60,358 nt of DNA, from the NCBI GenBank assembly GCA_017522135.1, contig JAFXAB010000045.1, positions 1 to 60,358 of the forward strand, written 5' to 3'. This stretch comes from Bacteroidaceae bacterium (lineage in GTDB: Bacteria; Bacteroidota; Bacteroidia; Bacteroidales; Barnesiellaceae_A). The position numbers were made by a program, and so were the translations under genes. Of the stretch, positions 9,901 through 19,324 are shown piece after piece; the first letter of the stretch is position 1, and each line of letters begins with the position of its first letter. A model generated the notes under the pieces. That model had not been told where the DNA came from and searched no databases. It saw only the letters and a list, made by a program, of their open reading frames with translations.

Positions 9901-12900
9901 GTTTAGCCACATCAGCAGCTTCGCCCAATATGCTACGGTATCTGCCCGGCTCTGCAAGGTTTTCATAACTGCGCCACAAGATATAGCGAAGTTCGTTATC
10001 AGTCAGAGTAACTCCTCTGAAATCCTCAAAACCTATCTTGTGAAGCATATTCAAGAAGAAATCCTTAATCTGCCTCCACCAACTTGCATTGGTGTTCTCA
10101 AATTCGGTGTTCTCTGCAAGCATAGCAAGATATTCTTCCGTAGCCTTGTGGAAATCCCAGCCGTTCTTTGCAGCAAGGGCAACGATACGCTGACGGATAG
10201 CCTCATCTGCATTGTTGAATACATTGTCGAGGAATGTTTCAAAATGCTCTCCGAACAACTGACGTAATCCATAGTGGGCAACTGCCTCGTGGAGCAAAGT
10301 CTGTTCAACGTCAAAAGCACTTGAATGGTTAGGGATAACAATAGTTATCTTGCCTGTACTCTTTGTGTAGAAACCCTTTGCACGCTGTTTCTTGCCCTCC
10401 AATGTACTTGCATCGGTTACAACCTCAACATTATCAAGATGCAGTTTCTTTGCAAGGCGTTCCACACGTTCTGCCATTCTCTGACGTTCACGCTGTGCAA
10501 ACTCCCTGCGCTGCTTTCTCGTTCCTCTTGGTTTACCGAGTGCCTTTGCCAAAGCCAACTCATCATCGGTATATGAGCCGACACCCTCACGGTTTAAGGC
10601 ATCATCACTATGGTGTTCCTCCTTAACTTTTACGCCCAATTTGGTAAGTTCCTTAACAACCTCTGTTATACGTTCCTCGGGAATATCCGCACGCAACTTT
10701 CCACGATAAGGGTAGAAGTTTCCACCTGCGGCACGTAGCAAGGTCTTGTTTTCATAGTAAACAGCACCATCTTTCTTTGTCTTAGGAACAGTGAGGTAGA
10801 ACATCTTTGCCCAACTGCTACCCATAATTTCAACCTTTCCATCGTGGCTTGTTATAGGCGTATAGTCTTTTATCTGTTGCAAACGACTACTCAATGGCGC
10901 ACCGCTTGTTTTGAGCATTGATGCATTCCATTTGTCGGGCATTAAGATACCATCGTGAACATTACCGTCAATATCAGTATAACTAATGAGCTGTCCCGGA
11001 TAGCCTCCGTATTCATCTTGTGTATCGGCGATAGCCTGCAAGATATTTCCTGTCATAATGAAACCTGTCTTTCGTGTCTCACTTGGTATCTGACTATCCC
11101 AATTATCAAGCGTAGTGGCACGTGCAGCATCCCAATTGTCATTGGTCATCTTGTCAATGCTTCGTAACGCATCAATTTGCGACAGTTTGATTTCAATGCG
11201 TCTGCGACCGTCAAGGGTAGCAAATACCGCAAGTGTTGTTGAGGCTGTAATTTTGCTGTCCTTTGTTTTGTATCCACAGAAAATAGCAGGAGTGGCAAAG
11301 TCAAAAATCATCGACTCAAGGTTATCCGGCACAAGATAAGACTTGCCAACTTCAAACATTCTCAAGCGGTGCATCATCTGGTCGCTGCTTTGGTTGAGGC
11401 GTAGAATATTGTCATTGTGCTTCGCTTCAACCTTTTCGTTAGTCTCTGCGATAAAGTTTTCTATGGCAACACGCTTTTCCTCTTCGCTACGTTTCTTCTG
11501 TCCGTTGATTTTGTCTGTCTGCTTGGCAATATCCTCTACGGCTTTCGCTTTTGCTTTCTCGTAACGTTCTTCCTCTGCGGCAATTCTCGCTTCGTCCTCT
11601 TTACGGATTATCTCGATGACACTTTCCAAGTATTCAGCAGGTGCAACACCTCGGTTTATCTGCTCAATAACCTTGCGTATTTCATCGGCTTTCATCGGCT
11701 TTCTCAATACGTCCATTTCCACCTTTTCCACAAAGGAATTGCGTGCAAAAGGATTACTGCCGTTCGGGTCAATGCCTTCTGATGATACACGTCTCTCTAT
11801 CGTCTTGGCACGAAGTGGCATTACGTTAATCTTCAAATCGTTGCTACCTGTATCGTTGAGGTACTTAATCAATTCATTGTAACGTCTTACCACATCATCG
11901 TAAAACTCCTCTTGCTCCTTTGTGGTCAAAAGGGCTACGTATCCCGTAACTTTTCGTGCATCATCTTCCTGTGGCTTGTACTCATCAAGTTCGCTTGCTT
12001 GCACACGACCGCCTCCAAGTCCGCCTTTCTTCAAAGGTGTACCCATTTTCTCGTAGATTTCCACATTATCTCGTAGATACTCTACAACAACTTGGCTACC
12101 GTATTTATTGAGCAAGTCAGGTGCTTCCACATCGTTGCTTTCACTATCCTGTGAGGTCGTGGTATTAGCGTTCAAAGACTTCAACTTGGTAGAAAGCATC
12201 ATCAAGAAACGGTTTTCGGCAGGAACAGGCAGACCGAGGTTGATGTAGTAACCTCTATGCACCTGTCCTGTGCGGTCTATACGTCCAATCATCTGCATAT
12301 AGTCGTTGATGTCGCTCAATGGCTGTGCAATAATCATTGAACGCTGACGTTGGTCGCTGAATTTCTCTGATGCGTGCAGACTGATACCTGTTGATGCAGA
12401 CTTGTTGAGGATAAGAACATCAAGGACACCACTGTTGAACTCTCGCTGCATTCTCTTTTTGTCCTTGTCGGTTCTACGCTTGACAACGACACGTCCGTCA
12501 TCGTTGCGCTCAACATACATATTACGTCCTGTCAGTTCACCGACTTTGTATCCTTTCTCGTGCAGACGCTCGATAATGGCATCAAGTGGACTGATAAAGA
12601 TGTCGCTTGTACTCTCACGAATGAAGTCCTGCAACTCGTAATATGCCTTTTCTCCTGCTGGACCTAATGCCTGTGGAGAATATCGCTCGTGGCGTTCGTT
12701 ACCGTCCTCATCTTTTACGGTGTACTGCATAACGGTGTCAAGTCCTTTCAGTAGGCTTGCACTGAATGTAGGCTCATCAATGATTTCGCCTGCGGCATAG
12801 TCCTTAATGCTGCTCTCCATTGTGCTTTCCAACGCAATAACAGGGTGGCGACCTGCATTGATTTCGGCTTCCACCTCATCTGCAATAGCATCAACTTTGA

Positions 12901-15900
12901 GGGCAAGCATAAGCTGCTTGGTGTAGTTGTAGGTCTTGCTTGCAAATGGCACGTTCTCAACGCCCATTTTATCTGTGCCTCGCTTCACACCTGCGCTCTC
13001 TGCCATAACTGCGAGTTCCATATCCAACGCTTCAATCATCGGCTTTACGTAGTCCTCTTGGAACTTGATGATGGCATTGAATGCCGCTATGGTACGGTCG
13101 TAGTTCTCTCTTGCACGTCTAACGGTTTCGGGGTCTGTAATTGTTTTCCAATCGGTAATAACATCGCTCATATCTCGCTCCCTGCGTACCATTTGCCCTG
13201 CATTAGTCAATTCACGGCTCATAATCTCTTGCAGAGTTACACCGCCTTTTTCAATGATACTAATCATTTTATCTGGCTCAACCTTTGCTTGGCTCATCGC
13301 TGTGCGAATTGCATACAAAGGCATTGTGTCGGGACGCTTTGCGAATGTAGCACTTGCAAATGTGGCTGCTTTTGCGGTGCGTAGAATGCTTTGGAGATAT
13401 GCGCCTGTATTGCTTGAACCTGCTGCCGTGTGGCTTTCATCAAGGAACAGATAATTATCCTCTGCAATGGCACGTAAGAATGTAGCCTTTGGTGTAGCCT
13501 TGCCATTCTTTACGTTCTTGCTTTTCTTGGTACGTGCGCCGCTCTTTTTGGCTGCTTCTTCCATTTCCTGCTGACTGACAGCATCGCCTGTGTTTACCTG
13601 TGAATAGGTGAGCACTGCGAAGTCATATTCATCGGGCAATGTTCCCGATGCAAATACTTTTGCCATTTCAGTGGAAGATAGAGGTTTGTGTACTGTATTA
13701 CCTTTGCTATCAACCATTGCACCGTCAGAGTTGAAAATAAACGGCACAAGGTCTCCACTTCCAACATCTACCAAGTCTCGGTAAATATCGGAGAATAGGT
13801 CTGCTTTCTGTGTGATGAATACAGGTTTCTCACCTCGTTGAACTGCCCAACGAATAAGTGCTGCCATTTGGCGACCCTTACCAACACCTGTTTGGTCGCC
13901 GATAATGAGTGCTTGCCCTTGCTTCATCTGATAGATAGCCATAGCAACACTATCCATCTGTTCTGCGGCGAGTGCCTGGTGTGCTTCCTCAACGGTGTCA
14001 TATCCGAGTTCAGTTCTGATAAATTCGTCAATGCTACCGTGCTGTGCTTCAATTTGAGTTAGCACATTGTCCATTGCCTCGACCATTGCAGCAGGGGCAA
14101 CGCTGTTAAGTGAAAATGCACTGTTATGAGGACGATACGCACTCTTTTCATCTGTAAGAGTACGTTTCTTGTGTTCGGTTGGAGTCTGCTTTAATCCCAC
14201 TCCGTTTGTGGAAACTCGCTCTGTTCCCACTCGCTGAATGTCAGTGTCAGATACACTTCTGCTTCCTCCTGCGTTATCTCTTGGAGTTTCTGCCCGGGTT
14301 TCACCATCTGCATTATTCGTTCTACGTTCTCTTGGTAAAACCTGTTCGCTTCCGTCCGAATGCTCTTTTGTTGGTTTTCTTCTGCTTCCAACATCATCAT
14401 TCTTTCGAGGTTGTTCACGATGTCCTGCTCCGTCAGTGTTCCCGGATGTTTCGTTATTGACAGATGCCAACTGCCTTTCTCGGCTACGTAATATTTCTGT
14501 TCCATTTGTCTTTTCCTTAGAGTTTAATACTTCGTTAATTATCTCATACAGGTCGTCAAAACTTTCAGCCTTGCGAATAGCCTTACTCTCCACAGGAGGA
14601 TATACGGCTGTCTGCGCTCGCTCCTCATCGCTTCTGCGACCATCTATAAGTATCATACGAGTAGGGAACGTAGTACCTTGCTTTGCGTACAGTCCGCCGC
14701 TCATATCAATAACACCTTTCACATTGTAGTGGTCATACAAGTAAGTAAAGAATGGTTTCATACTTTTGATTGCACCATTGCTTGCATACTCCATATTTCC
14801 ACCAATGATTATGGCTGCTCTGCCATCATCTTTCATACTTGCAAGAGCGTTCAACGTAATCTGTGGGTCAAGTCCGGGTATCATCTTTCCGTCATACTCC
14901 ACAGCCTCACGTTTTCCAAAGGGTGGATTGGCAATAACAACATCATACTGCATACCACCCTCGAAAGGTTCTGTTGCATCCTGCTGTGTTACCTCTGCAA
15001 ATCCTTGCTCTCGCAGATTATCCAATCGTGTCTCGTCAAGTTCATTGGCGTGAACTTGCTCAACAGGAACTGCGAATACCAACATCCCGTTACCTGCCGT
15101 TGGCTCCAATACCTTGCCACCTGCTTTGTTTGCCATTGCGAAGTGGTTGGCTATCCAAGCCATTGGAAGAGGAGTGGAGTACTGCTGCATCTTGATACGG
15201 TTACTGCTTCGTGCGGCAATGGTAGGCTGCATTTCATAGAGTTTGCATATCAAATCGTATGATGCACGACTGTTTCTACCTTTGCGACCAATAACCTCAC
15301 GTGCGGCTCTAACCAATCCGTCCTCAACAAGTTCCTGCAACAAAATGTCGGTTCTTCCGTCACTATCAACCTCTATTCCCAACTCGCTTGCACGCTTGCG
15401 TAGGTCTAAAATGCTTCTGTATGGTTTTGTTCCATTGTCAAGAGCCGCAAGCATATCAGCCTTTACCGTCATTGCAAATTGGCGATGCAGTTCTGCATCA
15501 GCCTTGTTGGTTTCAGCAAATAAGTCGTCGAACAAACCTCCTGTTTGTTCCTGCGAAGTTACGGATTTTTTCTTGGTTTCTTTCTTTGCGGAACGTGTTT
15601 TCTTGATGCGTTCCTGTGCGACCTCAACTTCCTGTGCGACCTCTGCTTCTCTTGTTACAGTTTCAGCAGTAGCAAAAGCATCAATGCCTTGTTTGTCAAA
15701 GTTGGCAACATCGAAACTCTGCACTTCATCGTATGAGGTCATATCAGAAGCCAAGCCATTCTCAACAACTTCGGGAAGTTCTCTCGCTCCATTGTAGAAC
15801 GCTTTGAGGTATGGACGTATAACATCGCCCAAATCGGAAATCATAACCTTTGCAAAGTCTGTAAAGGTCTTTACACCTCTATCAAGATGTCCGACAGCAA

Positions 15901-18900
15901 TTTCCAAACCGATAGCAAGTATTTCGGGGTCGATACCGATGTTCATCTGTCCGCCCAATTTCTTGCGCAATCTGTCTTTAAGTTCAGCCATACGTTCATC
16001 GCTGACAAGCCCGAACTGCCCCTCGTTTTTAGGCTCGGATGCAATCTTCTCCTGCCAATTGCCGCTATTAAGGATGTCTGTCATTTCTTCAAAAGACAAA
16101 ACTAATCCCTCACCACCGACATTGGCAGTATTAAGGTCTGCCGTAACTATACGCTTTGCTCCATCGACCTTTGTTATACGGATGTTGTATTTACCATCTT
16201 CGCTAACAAGGTCTTTGAATGCTGATGAGAATATAGTTTTAGACGATGTATCGCTTTGAATATCGCTCCATTCTGCAACCTCATACATAACAGGTGCAAG
16301 CCCTGTATCAAGTACAGGACGATGTTCGCCATATTCTTCAAGGTCGTGTATCTTTGCTTTCTTGCCCTTATAGATTACTTCATCGCCAATTTTATAGCCA
16401 TTGTAGCCGTTGGCTCTCAAAGCCTCATACTCACGTCTGCGCTCTTCCTTAATCTTTCGGTCAAGTTCACGTGTCTTAATCTTGTTTTCAAGAGTAACAC
16501 CCACTGCCTCCAATATCTCCTGCATACCGTTGAGTGGGTTGCGAAGAATATCTAACATTTCCTCGGGGCTTTCGGCAGTATAAGTCCAACGAGCATCGCC
16601 AATAGGATAAATACCGCTTATATCATCACGTTTCAATGTGGTGTATCCTGTTTCCTTATCAACGTGGATAGAATACTGCCATACAGGGGATTTCTCCTCG
16701 CTGTCTGTCTGCTCTACCTGTTGAGGCTCGGTAAACAGCACATCGCCATTGTTCAACGCTTGAATGTCGGTCATAGATACAGGTTGTGCATCGCTTACGG
16801 CTTCCTCGTTGCCGATGATAGTTTCTGCCAACTGCTTTGCACTATCCTCGCTACGCATCATAAAGCCGCCCTTCTCACGGTCGTACCAACCTTTATCGGC
16901 TTTCGCAAGTTCTTTGGCAGCACGCTGTTGTTCTTTTGTCAATTCGCCTGCAAACTTCACGAGGTGCATATCAAGCACCTTGCCTTTCTTGGTTGTGTAC
17001 TGTGCCGGAGCGATAGTGTATGGTGCGTTATCTTGGTCGCTGACTTGCTCACTATCCTGTGATATAGTCGGAGTCTCTGACTTTACAGGTGCTTCGGCAA
17101 GGCTGTAACGACTATTGTTGTGGGCGTTCATTGTGGTAGTACCCACCTCATTGCCTTCCTCATCGAGTATAGCAATGGTAGAAACACCGTTCTTTGAATG
17201 CTTCTTGATGCGGTACAACTTCTTGTCGTAGTAATCACGGACAACATCGCCCTCCTTGAAATCGGCAAGGTTGCGCCTTTCTGCCGATGCGCTCTGTCCC
17301 TCGGTGGTCTTGACACTCTTGTACTCTGCAAATGCTTTGGTCTTGCGATGTGATGAGGCTATCCACTTCTCGAACTCCTCAATGGAAACGCCTGTAATGG
17401 CTCCAAGTCCCTGCCAACCCTCTTCATAGTTGCTCATATAGGCTGCTTCGGCATCGTTGATGTCATTGAAGCCAAGCATAACCTTATGTTCATCAAAGCT
17501 GCCGTCTGCATTACGTTGGTCCACTACGAACACTTTGTGTCCGTCCCAACCGTCAATATCATCAGACAGGAACACGTCTATATGGTCGCCGTCCACACCC
17601 TCTGTGCCACGAATGTAGCCGTAGGTGTTCTGCATTTCGGTCTCCCATTTCTTGCCGTCAGCATCTACACCACTGCGTACAGAGCCTTTCGGCTGTTCAA
17701 TGGTTACGTTGAATGTGCCAATCTGAACGTGTCCTTTCTTGTAGTTGCCTGCCTCTTTCTGTGCTTCGGTAGGGTTGGTGTTTACCTCTGCCTCTGCTGC
17801 CTGTATCTGCTCGCCAATGGTAGGTGCTTTCTGTTCAGCACCACCAAGAGCCGCTAAAATCTCTCTCAACGGCTTTTTGAAACGGATAATAGGGTCAATG
17901 AAGTACACCGTACCATCTTCACCCAACAACACGTTATCGCCCTCTACATCGGTTACAGACACAAGTTCATTACCGAAAGAGTAGTTATCTTCCGGGAACA
18001 ATCCACGTGCGGCAAGTGCTTCCGCAATCTGTTCCTTTGTAGGTTGTTCGTAGTTTTGAATGAAGTCCTGCGACAGTACAATGCGAACATCACCCATTTC
18101 CTCGCTGATACCCTCCAATGTGTAGGCGGTTTCGGGGAACAGGAGATTATGCACAAGGTGTTCAAAGGCGGCATCTTCGGGCTGAACACCGCTTTTCATT
18201 GCAGACTTAGCGTATGGGTCTTTGACCTTTGTTACCTTGCCTGCTGCTGTGTCGATGTAAACAACACTCTCGCCTGTGCGCTTTGGATACTTACCTGTCA
18301 AAGTCTTGGTAACTTCGGCAGGAATGAATAAGCCGTGCTGTTTGGCAAGGCTTACCAGCCTTTCGGATTCCGTTGTGCGTCGAGTTCTCTCGCTGTACTC
18401 TGAATATTCCCTGTATGAAGTGTCCAACCCCTCTTCAAGCACTCGTATATCGCCTCGGTTGCTCGCTCCCAATACTTCTTGGGTTGCGTCATCAGCCACT
18501 CCTGTGCCGTCTGTTTCCCGTCCTCCATCAGGAGTTTGTTCAAGTCCTTTTCGTTCGGGTTGGGGTTGATGTACGGCTTCGCCGCCTGTTGTGCTTTCTG
18601 CTTCAATGCTTCCTGCACTGTCGGTTGTCCGTTCTCCACTCTCAATTCGTTCTCCTGTTGCAGCATCTCCTGTGCTTCCTTGCTGCCCTCGTTGGCTTGC
18701 TGAACTATCGCCAACCAATACATTGCTTCGCTGTTGTCCATCGTAGGTAATGTTTAATGTTTCGTAAATAGCCTGTGCAAGCGTGCGAGGCGTGTTGTCC
18801 GGCTGCTCAAACAGGTTTGGTTCTTGTGTACCTTGAATAAGGTCGTAAAGTTTGTTGAATGTACCTTGAATGACGCTTTGGTTGTCGCCTTTATACATCG

Positions 18901-19324
18901 TTGCCAAAAGCAGTGCAAAGTTACTGAAATTCTCGGCAGGTAGGTAACTTTCGCCTGTTACATCATCAATTTGGTACTGAATTTTCCAACCCTCTACTGC
19001 CAAACGTGCATCCTTGAACGTCTTGGCGTTTACAAAGTCCTCGCTTTGCGATAGGGCATAGAACGCACGGATTGAGTTCTGTATCTCCTCAATCATACGG
19101 TCTGCATTAGGGCTGTCATAATCACGGAATGCCGTTGCAAGGATAGCCTTTTGAGCCTTTGCAGGCATAGCGTTGAACATTTCTTCAAGTCGAGTGCTGC
19201 CGCCCTTGAAGATGCTCTGATACATAATACCTCGCAAATCGTTCTTTGCCTCGGCAGTAAGGTTGCCCTTGCTATCAAAAGCACTCTTGTACTGTGTAGG
19301 AGTGATGTAACCTCTTTGGCTCAT
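6944..19324 (-). CDS. Giant phage polyvalent protein (kinase, pyrophosphatase, MTase, helicase, zincin)
   Basis: This 4126-residue protein belongs to the large polyvalent proteins of phages and conjugative elements, thought to be carried into the host cell with the DNA. Residues 1-200 continue a DdrB/ParB-like domain begun in the upstream gene. A PolyVal-type kinase follows (about 320-490; TDVEGDNVLL, FIDPII), then an inorganic-pyrophosphatase-like domain (about 520-665; GDHIDVFL). Next come an N6-adenine methyltransferase (EPTAGNGM near 1406, NPPFG near 1465) and a strawberry-notch-like SF2 helicase (GVGKG near 1810, DESH near 1961, GRIDRTGQV near 2350). A zincin (HEAVAH near 3010, then TEEYLA) and an LPD38-like C-terminus (from about 3570), with a hydrophobic segment near 3780, complete it. 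Disordered linkers at about 195-320 and 1600-1710 carry overprinted frames. The ATG overlaps the upstream stop as ATGA. Confidence 0.9.
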   Translation of the reverse strand: MSQRGYITPTQYKSAFDSKGNLTAEAKNDLRGIMYQSIFKGGSTRLEEMFNAMPAKAQKAILATAFRDYDSPNADRMIEEIQNSIRAFYALSQSEDFVNAKTFKDARLAVEGWKIQYQIDDVTGESYLPAENFSNFALLLATMYKGDNQSVIQGTFNKLYDLIQGTQEPNLFEQPDNTPRTLAQAIYETLNITYDGQQRSNVLVGDSSASQRGQQGSTGDAATGERIESGERTTDSAGSIEAESTTGGEAVHQPQPERKGLEQTPDGGRETDGTGVADDATQEVLGASNRGDIRVLEEGLDTSYREYSEYSERTRRTTESERLVSLAKQHGLFIPAEVTKTLTGKYPKRTGESVVYIDTAAGKVTKVKDPYAKSAMKSGVQPEDAAFEHLVHNLLFPETAYTLEGISEEMGDVRIVLSQDFIQNYEQPTKEQIAEALAARGLFPEDNYSFGNELVSVTDVEGDNVLLGEDGTVYFIDPIIRFKKPLREILAALGGAEQKAPTIGEQIQAAEAEVNTNPTEAQKEAGNYKKGHVQIGTFNVTIEQPKGSVRSGVDADGKKWETEMQNTYGYIRGTEGVDGDHIDVFLSDDIDGWDGHKVFVVDQRNADGSFDEHKVMLGFNDINDAEAAYMSNYEEGWQGLGAITGVSIEEFEKWIASSHRKTKAFAEYKSVKTTEGQSASAERRNLADFKEGDVVRDYYDKKLYRIKKHSKNGVSTIAILDEEGNEVGTTTMNAHNNSRYSLAEAPVKSETPTISQDSEQVSDQDNAPYTIAPAQYTTKKGKVLDMHLVKFAGELTKEQQRAAKELAKADKGWYDREKGGFMMRSEDSAKQLAETIIGNEEAVSDAQPVSMTDIQALNNGDVLFTEPQQVEQTDSEEKSPVWQYSIHVDKETGYTTLKRDDISGIYPIGDARWTYTAESPEEMLDILRNPLNGMQEILEAVGVTLENKIKTRELDRKIKEERRREYEALRANGYNGYKIGDEVIYKGKKAKIHDLEEYGEHRPVLDTGLAPVMYEVAEWSDIQSDTSSKTIFSSAFKDLVSEDGKYNIRITKVDGAKRIVTADLNTANVGGEGLVLSFEEMTDILNSGNWQEKIASEPKNEGQFGLVSDERMAELKDRLRKKLGGQMNIGIDPEILAIGLEIAVGHLDRGVKTFTDFAKVMISDLGDVIRPYLKAFYNGARELPEVVENGLASDMTSYDEVQSFDVANFDKQGIDAFATAETVTREAEVAQEVEVAQERIKKTRSAKKETKKKSVTSQEQTGGLFDDLFAETNKADAELHRQFAMTVKADMLAALDNGTKPYRSILDLRKRASELGIEVDSDGRTDILLQELVEDGLVRAAREVIGRKGRNSRASYDLICKLYEMQPTIAARSSNRIKMQQYSTPLPMAWIANHFAMANKAGGKVLEPTAGNGMLVFAVPVEQVHANELDETRLDNLREQGFAEVTQQDATEPFEGGMQYDVVIANPPFGKREAVEYDGKMIPGLDPQITLNALASMKDDGRAAIIIGGNMEYASNGAIKSMKPFFTYLYDHYNVKGVIDMSGGLYAKQGTTFPTRMILIDGRRSDEERAQTAVYPPVESKAIRKAESFDDLYEIINEVLNSKEKTNGTEILRSRERQLASVNNETSGNTDGAGHREQPRKNDDVGSRRKPTKEHSDGSEQVLPRERRTNNADGETRAETPRDNAGGSRSVSDTDIQRVGTERVSTNGVGLKQTPTEHKKRTLTDEKSAYRPHNSAFSLNSVAPAAMVEAMDNVLTQIEAQHGSIDEFIRTELGYDTVEEAHQALAAEQMDSVAMAIYQMKQGQALIIGDQTGVGKGRQMAALIRWAVQRGEKPVFITQKADLFSDIYRDLVDVGSGDLVPFIFNSDGAMVDSKGNTVHKPLSSTEMAKVFASGTLPDEYDFAVLTYSQVNTGDAVSQQEMEEAAKKSGARTKKSKNVKNGKATPKATFLRAIAEDNYLFLDESHTAAGSSNTGAYLQSILRTAKAATFASATFAKRPDTMPLYAIRTAMSQAKVEPDKMISIIEKGGVTLQEIMSRELTNAGQMVRRERDMSDVITDWKTITDPETVRRARENYDRTIAAFNAIIKFQEDYVKPMIEALDMELAVMAESAGVKRGTDKMGVENVPFASKTYNYTKQLMLALKVDAIADEVEAEINAGRHPVIALESTMESSIKDYAAGEIIDEPTFSASLLKGLDTVMQYTVKDEDGNERHERYSPQALGPAGEKAYYELQDFIRESTSDIFISPLDAIIERLHEKGYKVGELTGRNMYVERNDDGRVVVKRRTDKDKKRMQREFNSGVLDVLILNKSASTGISLHASEKFSDQRQRSMIIAQPLSDINDYMQMIGRIDRTGQVHRGYYINLGLPVPAENRFLMMLSTKLKSLNANTTTSQDSESNDVEAPDLLNKYGSQVVVEYLRDNVEIYEKMGTPLKKGGLGGGRVQASELDEYKPQEDDARKVTGYVALLTTKEQEEFYDDVVRRYNELIKYLNDTGSNDLKINVMPLRAKTIERRVSSEGIDPNGSNPFARNSFVEKVEMDVLRKPMKADEIRKVIEQINRGVAPAEYLESVIEIIRKEDEARIAAEEERYEKAKAKAVEDIAKQTDKINGQKKRSEEEKRVAIENFIAETNEKVEAKHNDNILRLNQSSDQMMHRLRMFEVGKSYLVPDNLESMIFDFATPAIFCGYKTKDSKITASTTLAVFATLDGRRRIEIKLSQIDALRSIDKMTNDNWDAARATTLDNWDSQIPSETRKTGFIMTGNILQAIADTQDEYGGYPGQLISYTDIDGNVHDGILMPDKWNASMLKTSGAPLSSRLQQIKDYTPITSHDGKVEIMGSSWAKMFYLTVPKTKKDGAVYYENKTLLRAAGGNFYPYRGKLRADIPEERITEVVKELTKLGVKVKEEHHSDDALNREGVGSYTDDELALAKALGKPRGTRKQRREFAQRERQRMAERVERLAKKLHLDNVEVVTDASTLEGKKQRAKGFYTKSTGKITIVIPNHSSAFDVEQTLLHEAVAHYGLRQLFGEHFETFLDNVFNNADEAIRQRIVALAAKNGWDFHKATEEYLAMLAENTEFENTNASWWRQIKDFFLNMLHKIGFEDFRGVTLTDNELRYILWRSYENLAEPGRYRSILGEAADVAKQYELGVGNYAVTNPNTPHAVESDDELYRDGTTLREEYDRKVRVPNKSGSVKWNENLPYRMKESYQDSMAALKTLQDLISEETGNQIQSHENAYMAENRMSSENKAQAEIYERDFYNPLRKAVQALIKAGSSYEDLKSYIIAKHGLERNEYMRTQAEQNGEDSDRDFAGLTALTGMDNVADAEAEAQRMVDEYEGDFSVLDLWEKINAATKETLRKSYDCGLMDKATYEKVRDMYEYYVPLRGWDCEVASNEYEYLTANRLMLSPALKVAKGRTSLADDPLATIGFMAESSIVQGNRNKMKQKFLNFILNNPTDLVSVSEQWYVLDNATGDWEARNPIIPENATGDEVAAIVEQFEQEMEALGDKATKKRDGLKLSMNITKREGQEHVVRVKRNGKEYCLYINGSPRAAQAINGLTNPDVNDGSLYRAAKALKHWMASMFTSKNPAFIATNLSRDVIWAGTAVAIKEDAAYTARYTKNVSECLLKAQLPRLLVKFKNGTLDMNNELERYFDEFIRNGGETGFTQLNTVEDYKRNIKRFVKEAQGKGFITQKAWNGLWNSVEFLNRSAEDTTRFMVYMTSRQMGRDMARSIYDAKEITVNFNKKGSGGLGASVMNFSYIFFNATIQSLANFGKLMAKHPAKTTIALTLFSSAGFLVPMLNLAIQAMLGSDDDDENSYWDLPEWVRRNNIVLYVPWSENGYITIPLPHEMRPFYGMGEIAYSCLMNKEDVENGLMKATAGFSALLPIDLTGNGGNVAVNLTPTIGQPFAQIVANTDYFGKPIYKKHEWNERYPEWTKAYKGTAPWLVDGTRWLNEITGGDNVKSGGLDLNPALIEHLFESYLGGVGKTINKSQKTLEMLWNEDLREWRNVPVISSFYQTAEERTAGSQINREYSNAVDEMKDTQHLFSGYKREIRMGNIEYAEKVNELINSEVFKRYALVKGYDKAIKKASDALKVIEDPTKREDVETMIMNLKVEMLEKLEDLEERK
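14191..14505 (-). CDS. Overprinted small protein inside giant gene linker (second site)
   Basis: This 104-residue frame lies wholly within the giant gene, on the same strand, in the +1 frame. Its product looks like a folded protein: MEQKYYVAEKGSWHLSI, then a long Glu/Gln/Met-rich helix, and an end rich in Trp, Phe and Glu. The giant frame over the same bases is a low-complexity Gly/Ser/Thr/Arg/Glu linker between methyltransferase and helicase. That contrast is the opposite of what an ordinary shadow frame gives. No family was recognised and no dedicated promoter was seen. It could instead be an accidental open frame, though composition argues against that. Confidence 0.5.
   Translation of the reverse strand: MEQKYYVAEKGSWHLSITKHPGTLTEQDIVNNLERMMMLEAEENQQKSIRTEANRFYQENVERIMQMVKPGQKLQEITQEEAEVYLTLTFSEWEQSEFPQTEWD
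18352..18741 (-). CDS. Overprinted small protein inside giant gene linker (first site)
   Basis: This 129-residue frame starts at ATG 18741, on the same strand as the giant gene and in its +1 frame. The product has plausible helical heptads and a balanced composition (MDNSEAMYWLAIVQQANEG, later EWLMTQPKKYWERATEAIYE). The giant frame here encodes a disordered Ser/Gly/Thr/Glu stretch between its N-terminal ParB-like remnant and the kinase domain. Both overprinted frames share the same relative register and the same kind of host linker, which suggests a common origin or selection. The family is unknown. Translation would need internal initiation, since no leaderless start is apparent. Confidence 0.55.
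   Translation of the reverse strand: MDNSEAMYWLAIVQQANEGSKEAQEMLQQENELRVENGQPTVQEALKQKAQQAAKPYINPNPNEKDLNKLLMEDGKQTAQEWLMTQPKKYWERATEAIYECLKRGWTLHTGNIQSTARELDAQRNPKGW

Noticed and set aside
13294..13506. 70-residue minus-strand frame in the giant gene, same +1 register as the two overprinted candidates
   Set aside because: The product is His/Gln/Arg-rich and lies over the conserved helicase core, so it looks like an ordinary shadow. It was used as a contrast for the two accepted frames.
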